Shown: positions 1-11,463, counted from the first letter of the stretch. The stretch: DNA of 64,000 nt from Oscarella lobularis (GCF_947507565.1 NC_089180.1:1798001-1862000), one strand, 5' to 3'. A program made the numbers and translations. The notes: generated from the sequence alone by a model not told the origin.

Positions 1-717
1 ATTCATTCATTCATTCATTCATTCATTCATTCATTCATTCATTCATTCATTCATTCATTCATTCATTCATTCATTCATTCATTCATTCATTCATTCATTC
101 ATTCATTCATTCATTCATTCATTCATTCATTCATTCATTCATTCATTCGTATCATTCATTCATTTATTCATTCATTCATTCATTCATTCATTCATTCATT
201 CATTCATTCATTCGTATCATTCATTCATTCATTCATTCATTCATTCATTCATTCATTCATTCATTCGTATCATTCATTCATTCATTCATTCATTCATTCA
301 TTCATTCATTCATTCATTCATTCATTCATTCATTCATTCGTATCATTCGTATCATTCATTCATTCATTCGTATCATTCGTATCATTCATTCATTCATTCA
401 TTCATTCATTCATTCATTCATTCATTCATTCATTCGTATCATTCATTCATTCATTCATTCATTCATTCATTCGTATCATTCATTCATTCATTCATTCATT
501 CATTCATTCATTCATTCGTATCATTTATTCATTCATTCATTCATTCATTCATTCATTCATTCATTCATTCATTCATTCGTATCATTCATTCATTCATTCA
601 TTCATTCATTCATTCATTCATTCGTATCATTCATTCATTCATTCATTCATTCATTCGTATCATTCATTCATTCATTCATTCATTCATTCATTCATTCATT
701 CATTCATTCATTCATTT
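1..717. repeat. (ATTC)n microsatellite
   Basis: About 700 bp of tandem ATTC is broken at irregular intervals by a GTATC interruption. The interruptions are phase-locked to the array, which suggests expansion of short interrupted blocks. A shorter reverse-complement array of the same kind lies at 27219-27303. Confidence 0.99.
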
Positions 718-718
718 T

Positions 719-1004
719 GACCCTGTTGTAGCGCCATAACAGCCAAGCAGACGGGTTAGATCGGATGCTCCAGTAGCCTAACTAGCATGGGGTATGCCCA
801 CACAAAACAGCAAGTGTTTCTTTGGCCCTCTGGAGCGATCCGCCACGTCACAGCCAGGCAGACGGGTTAGATCGGAGGCTCCAGAAGCCGAATTAGCATG
901 CGGCATGCGTGAACTAAGGTGTAAGAAAACCTTTTTTGGTCCGCTGGAGCGATCCGCCACGTCACAGCCAGGCAAACGGGTTAGATCGGACGCTCTTACA
1001 GACC
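719..1004. repeat. 112-bp minisatellite, about 2.6 copies
   Basis: The core CAGCCAGGCAGACGGGTTAG recurs near 742, 852 and 964, each followed by GATCGGA and a short diverged stretch. The left flank CCCTGTTGTAGCGCCATA (721-738) is also found at 26853-26870. Open frames here on both strands only reflect the repeat. Confidence 0.9.
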
Positions 1005-1640
1005 ATTAGGCACGCGTATTAGTGACATGAGCGCTGTAAACGCTACTTTTGCCTAATCATGTAACTCGGGACGCGTAGAACGATTAGAAAAGAAACTTGG
1101 ACGGTAGATATATCAAAAAGGTACCAAGTATCGCCGTTCGGAGAGCATGCACGCAGTATATCTTACAGTTGTAAGGAGCTCCGATGGCGAACTATGTCAC
1201 ACCTTTGCACGAGGTTCAGTGCCAATCTGCGCAAGCTCATAAGCCAAATATTTTAGTAACTACCTTCTAGCCAAGCAAATTTTTCGTGCATTGTCACCGA
1301 ATAGTAAAGCCGCGCCTACCAACTCAACGGATGCGATATTCTCTTGGTGTTCAATCGGAACTCGTCAGAAAAGGGCAAAAATTATTTGACTGTCTTTACC
1401 GTTCACGGAGAAAGCGTTTAGTTGAAACTCAATTATGATACTAAGGGACAACGCAAACCGTCCTTTCAAGTACTGTATTTGCAGAACATCCCGCCCCAAC
1501 TTTGATCATGCATGCATTCATTTGCGCTACACTGAACCAAATTTGGTGTTAGCGTAACACAAACGGCCCAGCCTTTCGAAACACTTTGAGGGTTATATCC
1601 GTTCGGTGCTGAGCTAACGCCAAAATCGCGTTCAAGTGAG
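1005..1640. other. no gene recognised
   Basis: Unique-looking sequence downstream of the minus-strand EGF gene. I see no convincing exon, RNA gene or repeat. It could be intron or 3' flank of that gene. Confidence 0.5.
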
Positions 1641-1649
1641 TTCTGTTTT

Positions 1650-1932
1650 TACAGTGTATCAAGTAACTTGCGAAGTTCCTCCGGCCCTCGAAGATCAGAC
1701 GGAAGAAGAGGGACGAGTTTGTTGACCCCGTCAATGATGATCGTCGTCACTCGACCGTTTGCATATTCCCTCGCTGATTCACCCAAACGGTGGGTTACTT
1801 CACTAAGAGAAATTTCAGGCGCTTGCTCTTTGGCAAATGCCTCCCTTATTAAGTTAGGGACCGCATTTAAAAGGCCATGCATGACTGCCGGTTGATCCAT
1901 GGAGACGTTCCCGGCGAGCATCCCAGCTGACA
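1650..1932 (-). CDS. possible exon with a Walker-B-like strand, function unknown
   Basis: A 94-codon open frame overlaps the last EGF codons in another frame. It has good coding texture and contains TTIIIDGVNKLVPLLP, a hydrophobic strand ending in D that resembles the Walker B region of AAA or STAND ATPases. It ends in LLDTL immediately before a plausible donor (ACACT then GTAAAA), so it may be an internal exon. No Walker A is visible. Whether it belongs to the EGF gene just upstream or to a different gene inserted here cannot be decided from sequence. Confidence 0.35.
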
Positions 1933-3177
1933 ATCGTTACCTCTGAAGCCAGCTGGACACTTGCAGTTGCCTGTGAACGGATTGCACGTGGCGTTATTTT
2001 GGCATGTGCAGGATGATAGACAGTTTTGGCCAAACATATTGTTTGCACACTGCTGGTCACATGCATAGTTCTCCTCTCCATCCAGCTGTGCAATGGCAAG
2101 AACCGTCGGTGTGAGAACACGTGGCGTTATTTTGGCATCTGCAGGTGCCTTGACAATTCAATCCATAACGGCCAGACTGACAGAGATTTTCACATCTAAA
2201 AGACGTCTTGCTTCTAATTGCTACTTTGAATGATCTAAATTCACCTTTTCCCTTCAAAACCCGGAGCACACGTACAATCTCCTCTAACGTGGTCACACGT
2301 CGCTCCGTTGAGACACGTGCACGCACTCGAGCAATCCTGGCCAAATGATCCAGCGTCGCATTTAACGTTACATAGATTTTCCTTCGAACGCAATTAACTC
2401 AATCACGTTCTCACGCAACCTCTTTACCTTCCATCCAGGTAGGCATGGACACACGCCCGTTTTGCTATCGCAGGCCCCGCGAGAATTTTTGCAGGCACAC
2501 GACCGTACAGCCAGGACCATACGTGCCAGGCAAGCACGTTTCCTGACAACTTTAGAAACAACGATATATCAAAATATATAAACAAGATGGCATTCTTTAC
2601 TATGTTCCTTTGTAACCGGCTAAACACTGACACGATCCGGTGATTGAATCGCAGCCAGCTCCATTAGTGCAGTAGTCGCACTTTTTCGCGCAATTCACGC
2701 CGTAAAATCCAAAATTGCACGATCGTTCGCAGTAAATACCAAAAAATCCTGGAGCAGTACACGTGCACGCTCCCGTGTATCGACTACACTGTCCGTGATT
2801 GACACAGTAACACGGGAGAGTGCAGCCACGTCCATACGAGTGGACACAGGCTACGGAAAGAGAAAACATAGAAAAGATAAATATGTAACCGGAACATGGT
2901 TGTGTCAGTAACAACACAATCTTACCGACACTGCACGTAGGTCCTCCCCAGCCAGACGCACACGAGCAAGTGTTGGGTTTTATACATGCTCCTCCGTTTT
3001 GACACGCTTGATTACACATAGCTGCACGAAATAAATAAAGAAAGGCCCTATACCTACGCGCTTCCTCCTCTCACGTATAATGCATTGTCCACTCAATTCC
3101 TGCCAACCACTACAGCATCGGTAGGCAGTAAAATACGTCGTTTTGTAGAACGTCTTGAGTTCTCTTTTATACGCTCG
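1867..3177 (-). CDS. EMI/EGF-repeat receptor-like protein (MEGF10/11-like), partial
   Basis: The exon at 3177-3067 encodes the end of an EMI-type domain (Tyr-rich stretch, then YRCCSGWQ and a later Cys). Exons at about 3019-2927, 2851-2603, 2523-2425, 2366-2254 and 2215-1867 carry EGF/laminin-type modules with eight-Cys spacing, e.g. CQNNATC, CNPFTGNC, CTCAPGFEG. Such proteins are usually cell-surface receptors or matrix proteins. The 5' end, including a signal peptide, is not visible; the repeat at 3380-3710 lies upstream. Two modules need a frame change to read through: near 2490 (CTVVC to CKNSRGAC) and near 2060 (GWRGELC to ACDQQC). The frame stops at 1867 with no transmembrane segment, so the copy is partial or broken. 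Confidence 0.7.
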
Positions 3178-3379
3178 TCTAATAACGGGAAAGAGGAACG
3201 TAAATACGCCCACGTCACAAATCGCAACAACGCGATGCGTCACCTGTATCGAGTACACCTCGACCAGCCTAAAAATCCGCAGCCCGTCTTGTATGTGTCC
3301 GCATACGAAACGACAGTCCAAACTGCGAAACTCGTCTGGCGCCTTTTAAAAAAAACAGGGCGATGCTTCTCATCTGCTA

Positions 3380-3710
3380 AACTAATGGAGCCGACCACCA
3401 GAGTTGTACGGGTGGAGCCCGTATAACGGCGGAGGGAGGCTCTCTCAAACGTGATCTTAGGGCCGGAAGTGTCTGTCTGTATGTACGGGCAGGGCGGACT
3501 TTCAAACGCGCATGCTCTGCTAACAATGGCCAATGGGCCAATAGCGCGACTGTGTGTATTCTATTAAGACCCACCCACAGAAAATGGCCTCGGATAAGGT
3601 CAATTCGAACCGGATAAGCTCATACTTTCGCATATCCAGACTTCAATAAATTTTCTTTCATATGAGATCCACGCGTTTTTTTTTCGAGAGGACGTCAATT
3701 GAGTACTACG
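3380..3710. repeat. interspersed repeat, copy A
   Basis: 3380-3480 is the reverse complement of about 8155-8255. 3480-3710 is the reverse complement of about 36360-36600, including the A/T run beside CGAGAGGACGTCAATTGAG. The subterminal motif GGCGGACTTTCAAA plus a GCATGC box marks the family. It looks like a non-autonomous DNA element; exact ends were not resolved. Confidence 0.8.
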
Positions 3711-3883
3711 CGTCGGAAGTTGGGCTGCCATTCTCAGATAGTAGAGATAACGAAGTCTGCTACATTTATGTACGCTTTGCGCTTACGCGTAGCGATCGGA
3801 GCCTCGATACATTCAAAAAAACGGCTCTAACGGTCGATAAAATGCATTTCAGCTGACCTTGATCCGCGCATACGCCTGCTCGA

Positions 3884-6800
3884 TTGACTCGCTCTCAGCT
3901 GTCTTACGCTATGCAAACTGATCTCCCATGCTTTTACTCCGACCTTCCTGGCACTCGTGCTCGTCGCCTGTGCTTTGGGAGGACCACGTCCTTTTCGGGA
4001 CGAAGAAGTCGCGAATGCGGATTCGTAGACGACGTCGCTCTTTGCCTAGAGCACTACAGGATCGCTAAAGGTACATCCAATAAATGCTGCGTTCTTTTCG
4101 ATTCTGCTAGGTGCCGTGGTTCCCTACGCGCTTGTCCCGAGCGCCTCTTCGCCGTTCTCGACGACATCGTTGGTCAGCCCGCCGCGTTCCTCTGTCGAAG
4201 CCATTTAGAGACCATCGATTCTATGGAACAAGTCACCGCCCATCCCTTGTATCGCCCGCCTGCGAAACGCTCGGCGATTGAGTCTCAGGCTGAAGTTCGC
4301 GTCATATAGCGGCAGTATAATATGCGCCGACTATAAAGTTTGTCTATATAGAATTTACCTGAAGCCGAAGAACCGGGGGCAGGAACCCAGAGAGAATCTG
4401 AAGTCATATTTACTCGTATATATATGTACATTTAGGAATTCTATCGTTCTCACTAGTAGAACTTGCTCGAAACCATGCAGGAGCAACTTTTCGCGGCGTC
4501 TGTCCAATTGCAGCAGCTAATGTTTGAGAGAGACGCATTCCAGGAAGAGGCCGCGGCTGCCAAGTCTTATCTCGGTGCAGATATACCTTAATTTGTAACA
4601 TCGCGAGATAGCCTTGATTTAGCGACGCTGAAACACGACGTAACAAACCTTACAAGCAATCTGGAAATGGCTGAAGCAGAAAACGGTAAATTCTGTTTTA
4701 TTGCCTGCACTCACTTGGAGCAGTTGGAAAATTCAGATCGTCTGACAAGCCAGCTTACGGCAGCCAGCAATGAAGCGTCGACCCTAAAGATAGAAAACGA
4801 AAAATTAAAAAAAGGTTGTTTAGCTAGCTAGCTCTTCTGCGTTTTTCAAATACATTTGAATAAATTTTAGAATCGTTTCCGGAACTGATAAAGTCTTTTC
4901 AAGAAGCGTATCGACTGCACGTTCCTGAGCGCGGAAAGCTCTATAATGCTGACGAAATGGAGTCTTTTTGCGAGACGAATTCACCAGGGCTGTTCAATAT
5001 TATTGAAAAATCGATAAAAAGCCATTACTCCGCCACTGTAGACTCAGAAAGAAGAACAGGCCTTCGGCGCAGTCGAGTGGTCGGAGAACTTCATCGATTA
5101 GCCTACCTTAGAAATCAAGTACGTAAATTAGTGACTCACCTATATTTAACCATGCAAACTACCTTCCTCAGCAAAATACAACATTTGCTAGTGATGTCGG
5201 TCTTCATTTGTCGCTGTCTGGCTGTTCTGAAGCGGCTTTAGAGTGCGGAAGACGCCTGGGAATATGTGACCATCCAACAACTATTCATCGAAGAAAACTA
5301 TCAAGCGCCAACAGGCCGCTGGTATTCGTTTCTAAACTTTCTGAAATAAAATTATATGCCCAAGGGCACCTTTTCTAGGTAAACGATCGGCTGGACGAAG
5401 CTGGAAAAGACGGGCATTTGGCAGTGCTGATTGTGGACGACTTTCACAGCGTTCATACAATTCCACGTCCAACATCTGCAGAGACATCAAAAGCGCTCCA
5501 CTTTGCAACAGCAATAATTGATGTTCATTCTACCTTGGAAAGTCTTCCTCTTCAAAGCGCTTCAATCCATTTCTATCCGGAAGACACGTCCTGCAGAGGA
5601 GGAATAGCAATCAGCCATCTTACTAATTTCTTCTCTGAGCGCTTCTCCGCAGTTCTAGCTTCAACTTGGTTGGCGGATTTACCATTGTCGTTTAGACAAC
5701 TTGATACAGACAACATATACAAGTCTTTGGAAAATCAGAGGTTCATTTTATTCTAGTTATTTAGCTCAATTTACTCATTTTAAAATCACCGCTGTAGATG
5801 CTACGTAACTCCAAACCAAAAGGATCTTGACAGCTTAAAAAGCTGCTGCCTTCTAAGCGAACAGGAGCAACAGCTCAAGTCCTTGAGAAATTATAAAGAC
5901 GTTATTGAAAATGTTCTTGAATTGTATCCAGCCTTAAAAATGTAAGACTATAGACAAGCAACACTGGTTACAAATAAAAAATCTTTTAGGTACCTGAGCC
6001 AATGCATTTTGCCTGCCGCTGGAGATTATCCAACATTTTATTTTCTAAAAAAACTTATTGCTCAGGTAATGTACAAAACAATTGAGATAATACGGCTTAA
6101 CACTGCAAATTTTAGTGCAAAGATGAAAGATCACCTATTGTTTCCCTCCTCCCTATGTTGGGACCATTTCACATTTTCCTTAATGCAATGGAAAATCTTT
6201 TTTCCCTTCACTACCCCATCTTCTCAGGTTAGCAAACTTTTTGCTCAGAATCTAAGCCTAACATTACACTCAACTTTAGATTTGTACAAACATCTATTTG
6301 GGAGAAGGAAAATGTTACCACGAAAACCAAGATTCCACCGAATGGCAACGCTAATTGCTTGCCTCTTCGGAGGTTGGCTTACCGTGAGAGACGACGTTCT
6401 CGGAATCTTCGGCGTTTGCAAAGATACGGAGTTTCTAGCAATGAGACAATTACTGGACGAGCTTCTGCCTCTTGTGTTCTACTACTACAGCACAATACAC
6501 CGAGGATGTCGCTACTCATTGTGGCAGAATGCAACTCTACATCTGGCTATTATGTTCATTGTGCAACAGCGACACAATTACAACAAAGCGATGTTAGGTG
6601 TAATTAGCGATAACATTTACCGGGAGGCAGTTATACCTGAGTGGAAGACGACGTTCTCTTCCTATATGAATGTATTCTCTGAGAAAAAAGTCGAGACATT
6701 TCATTCGCTGCTGCGAATGCAGTGCCCGTCGTGGTCATCAGCAGAGCAGATTATTGAATTCGCTCAAGTCATCAGTGCGAACGGTTTTGATCACGAATTT

Positions 6801-7346
6801 TCATCAAATTTTCTAACTGATCCGCCTAAAAAAAACGAACAAGCAAAGCGTCACTATTCTGGCCGGAAAATCTGCAGAGTACCTAGTGACAAAATTCGAG
6901 GAGCTGCAGGCGAAATTCCCTCCCAAGACTTCCTCTGCGATTTCAAAGACTGTACCCAGGATGACGACACCGTTGTTTTGCTCAGCTGTGGGCACTCATT
7001 TCATGATGCGTGCTTGCATGAAAACGGGTGCCGCTACTGCCAGCCTTACATACTAGATTGTATAAAGAGACTTGCAAAAGCATTCAATAAGAGCATCTCT
7101 GCAGAAGCAGATGAAGAGGAAGAACAGCCAGGCGGCGAGCAAGACAACGATGAAGAAGAAGACGCTGCAGAAGAGCAAGCGGAGTGGTACACGACCGCTG
7201 AATTTAGACAGAATTTGTCTGCGCGACTGAAAGACCTGCCTCCGTCTGCCTTGAGGCCTGAATTCGTTTCGGCGAGACAGAAGGATCGCATAAGGGAAGA
7301 GCGAAGAGCACAGGCGGCATCTGACCACAGCTACTCCTTCTCTTAA
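3884..7346 (+). CDS. DUF6589-like protein with Cys/His N-terminus, coiled coil and RING-like C-terminus
   Basis: About ten exons are joined by introns of about 45-65 bp. The first exon (3884-4309) has Cys/His pairs (ALCLEHY, NKCC, RACP, FLCRSH) suggesting zinc binding. Exons at about 4460-4810 encode a Gln/Glu/Leu-rich coiled coil. Later exons at about 4873-5117, 5381-5739, 5798-5941 and 5991-6065 lead into the core at 6116-6227 (LGPFHIFLNAMENLFSLHYP) and 6280-7346 (FYYYSTIHRG, RHNYNKAMLG), which resembles DUF6589 proteins of fungi and animals. The tail has C-x4-C, CGHSFHDAC and CRYC, a RING-like Cys/His set, then an acidic tract. An open frame runs through two introns (6066-6115 and 6228-6279); splicing them out restores the conserved core. 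DUF6589 proteins are often transposon-derived. Function is unknown and the family call is from memory of the pattern. Confidence 0.6.
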
Positions 7347-7844
7347 TTATTTTCTGAGGAGCTGGCCACAGTAAGTATTGGGTCACCTTTGCGCAAAATT
7401 GAAAATGATTTTATTGAAGGCTATTTAGGTACATCTGCGTCTCCTCGCTTGTAATCAAGTCACCTTTGCAAGCATTAAATAATAGGCTTACCTCACATCT
7501 GAAAGCCCGGCTTTTCTAAAAGCCGCTAATAGAGTCGAGAAAGGGGCCCCTTACACCAAAGCAATTTGTTCTTCATTCTTACTCTGCCTAGGAAACGAAA
7601 TTATATGAATGGCTCTTTCAGTAGTTCAAAATGCGTCCCTAGAACTTTCCGCAGCTACGAGAGTTTGGGTGGCGATTCCAACTTTTCGTCTGCTAAACGA
7701 AACGCGGAATCGATGAACCAGAAGCTCCCAAAATGAAGTCCCATCACCTTTCCGACTCTCAGAAATTCTCAATTCGAACGCGAAAAGGGTGAATCGGCGA
7801 CGTTATAGAACGCTACAATCCGCGAAGTACCCCTAGCAACGGAG
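7347..7844. other. intergenic, nothing recognised
   Basis: Contains a GAAAGCCCGGCTTTTCTAAAAGCCG local inverted repeat near 7501 and otherwise unremarkable AT-rich sequence. Confidence 0.5.
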
Positions 7845-8255
7845 CATGCGCGTTTGAAAGTCCGCCATGCCCCCACCCACATACTGTACATAAGTGGATA
7901 CTTTTGATTGTGACGTCAGAGTGTGACAATCAAAACCGTCGTTTCGCCTTCTCAGCGCATTTATAAAAAGGAAAATACCACCGAACAATTTGTTACAGGG
8001 GTTTCTAAGCATTTCTTCTGTTTATGAAAGAAAAAACGCTTTATTCGCACCGTAAATCGCCTTTTTCGGGTCACCGTTTTGGGCCCCATTTCGCGCATGC
8101 GCTTTACAAAGTAAGGGTTTCCTATGTGACGTCACAATACTGTACCGAACAGACGTACATACAGACAGACACTTCCGGCCCTAAGATCACGTTTGAGAGA
8201 GCCTCCCTCCGCTGTTATACGGGCTCCACCCGTACAACTCTGGTGGTCGGCTCCA
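7845..8255. repeat. interspersed repeat, copy B
   Basis: Carries GCATGCGCGTTTGAAAGTCC at the left. The middle (about 7880-8160) is the reverse complement of 33262-33600, and the right part is the reverse complement of 3380-3480. The element lies just past the 3' end of the Helitron helicase. Confidence 0.8.
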
Positions 8256-8401
8256 TAAGTAGGGATGATATGCGTGTGTTTCGGCGTTACCCAGGCCACA
8301 CCAACGGGGAGGTACACACGCGACGTGGCCCAAAAATGTTGGGGGGTGCTATTGCACGTGGTTGCTGGTTACAGTGGTATGGTGAAGGGTGGTGTAATTT
8401 T

Positions 8402-9940
8402 TTAGAGTAGAACTTCGGTATAAACAACATTCGCTGTTTCATCTGATTCGGAGAGAATGTGGATATTGTTGGGGCTGCTTACTCTGGAGCAGGCAACGTA
8501 GAATTGCCCGTGAGAGAAACAGGGGGTAGTGAGGAAGAGGCCTACCGTTTTGAGTGTTTGCCCTTGGGATTTATTAATAGTCATGGCAAAGGAGGAACGG
8601 ACAGGAAATTGTAGGCGCTTGAAAGGTATGGTGGTGTCGGAGGGAATGAGAGGAATTCTTGGAATAAAAATTGTCTCTCCCCGATATTGTCCCATGGCTA
8701 TTTCGGCTTCGATGATGTAGCGGCGAAGTCGTCTGACAATTAGTTTGGTTCCATTGCAGAGTTTAGGGGGATCGAGGTTTCTTAGAAGGAGTATGGGTGT
8801 GCCGATTTTAAGTCGGAGTCTGTGGGGTGGCATACCCGTAGGAGTCAGAGAATTGAGGAATTCCGTTGGATATTGAACGGCGTCGTCGATTTCGGTAGTG
8901 GTATCTATGGATAGGTAGACTTGCTCTTCGGTTGGTATTTGGTCTAAGAGAGATTCGTTGATCAAGTGAACGCTTTGATTCGTAGGTGCTAAAATTGCAC
9001 GTTCGGAAAGCCAATCGACGTCGAAAAAATTCTGGGAAACATCGGGAAAGACGCTGTCTTGGAGCTTTTCTAGGGTGTCGACCAGATTTCCGCAGGGTAT
9101 TTTGATAAGGCCGTTAGCGGGGTTAGGTGGAATTTTTCCGTCTCCTATTCGAAGGAGGAGATCAGCGTATTGACCTGCACGAACGTCGTGAAATCTGTGA
9201 ACTCGCATGTTCTTTTCAAGATGAAACGTTTTAACGTAAGGCCAGAGGACTTTGGAAGATTTCAAGCAGGCACTGATTTCGTCGGCTCGGGTTCCACGAT
9301 CAATTATGGGAAGTGTTTGTCGGAAGTCACCTGCAAGCACCAAAATATCATTGTGTTGCAGGTCTTGGAGTGTTCTGTTCAGCGCTTCTAGAGCTTGCTT
9401 GTGAGACATCGTGCATTCGTCCCAGACTATAATCTTAGCACGTCGAAGTAGTTCGGCTCTTGCAGTACCTCTCTTTATGTTGCAAGTGGGCCGATCGGTG
9501 TTATGTAAATTTAGCGGTAGTTTAAAAGTGGAATGCGCCGTTTTTCCGCCTGATAGAAGTGTTGCTGCTATTCCTGATGAGGCTACTGCAATTGCTATGT
9601 CGCCTTGCAGTCGAATTTTCGCTAGGAGTAAATTGAGAAGAAACGTTTTTCCTGTTCCTCCGGGGGCGTCGAGGAAGACGATGCTTCCTGTTTCGTCTCG
9701 AGCGAGTTGCAGAATTGCGTCGTAGGCTGTTCGCTGGTCTAGTGTGAGAAGGGGTGTTCTGTGATCTACCATTTGCTGTAATTCATCTCTGTCATAGGCG
9801 TATTCGAGTGCGACTTCTCTGGGTAGATCGGTAGATGATGCGGGATGAGACCTATCGGGGGCAGTGCAGCTTCTGCAAGAGCTTGATCCAAATGAGCGTC
9901 GGATTCCATTCGTTGGCACGCTTCCTTGTAGGTAGCGCAA
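8402..9940 (-). CDS. PIF1-family helicase domain of a Helitron
   Basis: The long frame has the SF1B helicase motifs in order: Walker A DAPGGTGKT, motif II IIVWDECTMSH, LAGDFRQTLPII, then FAMTINKSQGQTL and FYVACSRV near the end. In rolling-circle Helitrons this domain unwinds donor DNA for the HUH nuclease. The C-terminal half appears complete with a stop at 8402. The first roughly 35 codons read in this frame (before about 9830) do not look like family sequence, because the preceding Rep block is in a different frame and a linker of some tens of residues seems lost. The motifs are intact, but without an in-frame Rep domain it is not an autonomous protein. Confidence 0.92.
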   Translation of the reverse strand: MRYLQGSVPTNGIRRSFGSSSCRSCTAPDRSHPASSTDLPREVALEYAYDRDELQQMVDHRTPLLTLDQRTAYDAILQLARDETGSIVFLDAPGGTGKTFLLNLLLAKIRLQGDIAIAVASSGIAATLLSGGKTAHSTFKLPLNLHNTDRPTCNIKRGTARAELLRRAKIIVWDECTMSHKQALEALNRTLQDLQHNDILVLAGDFRQTLPIIDRGTRADEISACLKSSKVLWPYVKTFHLEKNMRVHRFHDVRAGQYADLLLRIGDGKIPPNPANGLIKIPCGNLVDTLEKLQDSVFPDVSQNFFDVDWLSERAILAPTNQSVHLINESLLDQIPTEEQVYLSIDTTTEIDDAVQYPTEFLNSLTPTGMPPHRLRLKIGTPILLLRNLDPPKLCNGTKLIVRRLRRYIIEAEIAMGQYRGETIFIPRIPLIPSDTTIPFKRLQFPVRSSFAMTINKSQGQTLKTVGLFLTTPCFSHGQFYVACSRVSSPNNIHILSESDETANVVYTEVLL

Positions 9941-10599
9941 ACGTCACCGTCGACGGTTTTGAGGTCTTGGAAAGACGTCGGTCCTCGGACTACGTGTAGG
10001 AGAAGGCGTAGGTGATAGCATTCCCTGTTGTTCGGGTGCACGGTGTAGACGCGTCCAATCGCATCGGATTTTTTGACGCCGGCGTAGTTTAGAACCGGTG
10101 TTCCGCGCTCTCTTCGTTTCCAGTTTTTGTTTTTCCAAACGTAATATTTGGGCAGTTCGTTGTACAGCAGAGTTCGGGCAAAACCGTCTTTGGAACATAA
10201 TTCAAAAAATCGCGTGAGCGTTGTGTGCGGTGGCTCTTCTGCTTGGTCTTCTGCTGTTTGCGGAGTAAAATAAACTCTTTGTCCATTTTCCAGGTGAACG
10301 TGAAGTTTTTGCACTGTGGGAGAGTGATCGTGAATTGAGAAGGAGAAGATTCGCCAGATTGCTTCGTTGGTGCTAATGTACCTGGCCGCCTGAAAGCACT
10401 TGATTTCATCGTTTCTATCTTGGTCACGCACGCCAAAAACAGCCATGTCTTGACCTTTGTTGATGTATTTACAGATGTACTTGACTCCTTTGACAGAGCT
10501 GCAAATTTCGACGTTAAGATGGCACTGGAAGGTGCGTAGCAGATAAGGATTGTATGGAACGACCCATCTGTTGTCTATTGGCATGCTGCGTCTAGACAA
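9766..10599 (-). pseudogene. Helitron Rep C-terminal region, frameshifted
   Basis: Starts with RRSMPIDNRWVVPYNPYLL and contains VEICSSVKGVKYICKYINKG and FQAARYISTNEAIWR, all hallmarks of the Helitron replicase segment downstream of the HUH nuclease. It continues to TYKEACQRM...HLDQALAEA and then leaves the family pattern and stops at 9766, overlapping the helicase frame. The upstream HUH and catalytic-Tyr part is missing. Confidence 0.88.
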
Positions 10600-10970
10600 T
10601 CGTGCTTGGATTCCTCCTTGATAAGATGACAGTAATCTTCAACCCGGATAGTTTTTTGATTGTAGCGAAAGTAGTTCAGTCTCTGAGCTTCGATTTTCGC
10701 ATACATATCTACGAAGTACTGGTGAGAAAGCTTTTTGCCGCGGAGGAGGACGTTGAAGTCGTCGTCTCGCATCATCATTCTGTAGCTGTAGTGATACTCG
10801 TTTTTCGATGTTTTCTTCGCGCGTATGGGGTCTATTTGCCAAATTTCTAGGTAGTGACCGTCCTCTCTACCGCGCGCTAAGAAATGGTGCCCCGAGGCGA
10901 ACGACGCTGATACACTCGCTGATATCGCGTAGCTAGACCCTTCTCCCTTGGTGATATTAACTCTCACCAA
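10575..10970 (-). pseudogene. Helitron Rep N-terminal fragment
   Basis: Contains HQYFVDMYAKIEAQRLNYFR and NQKTIRVEDY, the conserved lead-in to the Helitron Rep domain. The frame then jumps within a few codons (about 10583-10600) straight to RRSMPIDNRW in another frame. Several hundred residues expected between these blocks are absent, which marks an internal deletion. Confidence 0.85.
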
Positions 10971-10976
10971 GGGGAA

Positions 10977-11333
10977 AAGGTCTGGGGAACTTCTTTCTTC
11001 TTGTGTGCCGCTTCCCCTGGATTCCGGGGGACCATATATGGAATGTTGACCATATACGGTAACTCCTTGACGTCACCATATATGTCACCCAGGTTTGACA
11101 ATCCAATAAGCAATCACACTGTACTGTAGAGTGACGCCATTCGTTCGCTTGCCACTGAAAGACGCAGCGGGTTAGCAATGGGTAGGGCTCGTTCGATCTG
11201 CACGCAACGATTCGCCAGCTGCCATTTTAGCCAGCATTGGAACCGCTACTTATTGGATTGTCCGATCTGCATGACATCATGTCACTCCTACGCGCGGCAC
11301 ACAAGAAGATCAAAGAAGTTCCCCAGACCCCCT
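10977..11333. mobile_element. short TIR element (MITE-like)
   Basis: Terminal inverted repeats of about 35 bp: GGTCTGGGGAACTTCTTT then CTTCTTGTGTGCCGC on the left (from about 10979), and the reverse complement on the right (about 11297-11331, with 3 extra bases). The interior holds an ACCATATATGG palindrome and no ORF. A related end occurs near 20515. Target duplication not resolved. Confidence 0.75.
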
Positions 11334-11463
11334 CCAAAGAGAGGTCTGGCTACGCCAGACTACCTCCGCCGCGCAACGTCACCTAAAAGCCGCGAAAGCC
11401 CAACCCTTTTTTGCACTTGACGCGCGACGCTGAGTGTATCAATTCAAGCGCTCTCCTTGCACG

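Larger units (their letters stand above)
8402..10970 (-). mobile_element. decayed Helitron (RepHel), internally deleted
   Basis: Three minus-strand blocks in order encode the N-terminal side of the Helitron Rep region, the C-terminal Rep region and a PIF1-family helicase. The HUH nuclease core expected between the first two blocks is absent, and the helicase is out of frame with the Rep block. Terminal TC and CTRR-hairpin ends were not located. A TIR element sits directly at the high-coordinate side (10977-11333). Confidence 0.9.

Noticed and set aside
1-1009. Small ORFs on both strands in the minisatellite
   Set aside because: Frames only reflect repeat periodicity; no start context or homology.
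6009-6300. Continuous open frame through 6066-6279 as protein
   Set aside because: Two introns with good GT/AG sites lie here; the spliced frame gives the conserved LGPFHIFLNAMENLF core, the unspliced one does not.
8529-9725. Plus-strand ORFs opposite the Helitron helicase
   Set aside because: Antisense shadows of a motif-complete helicase.
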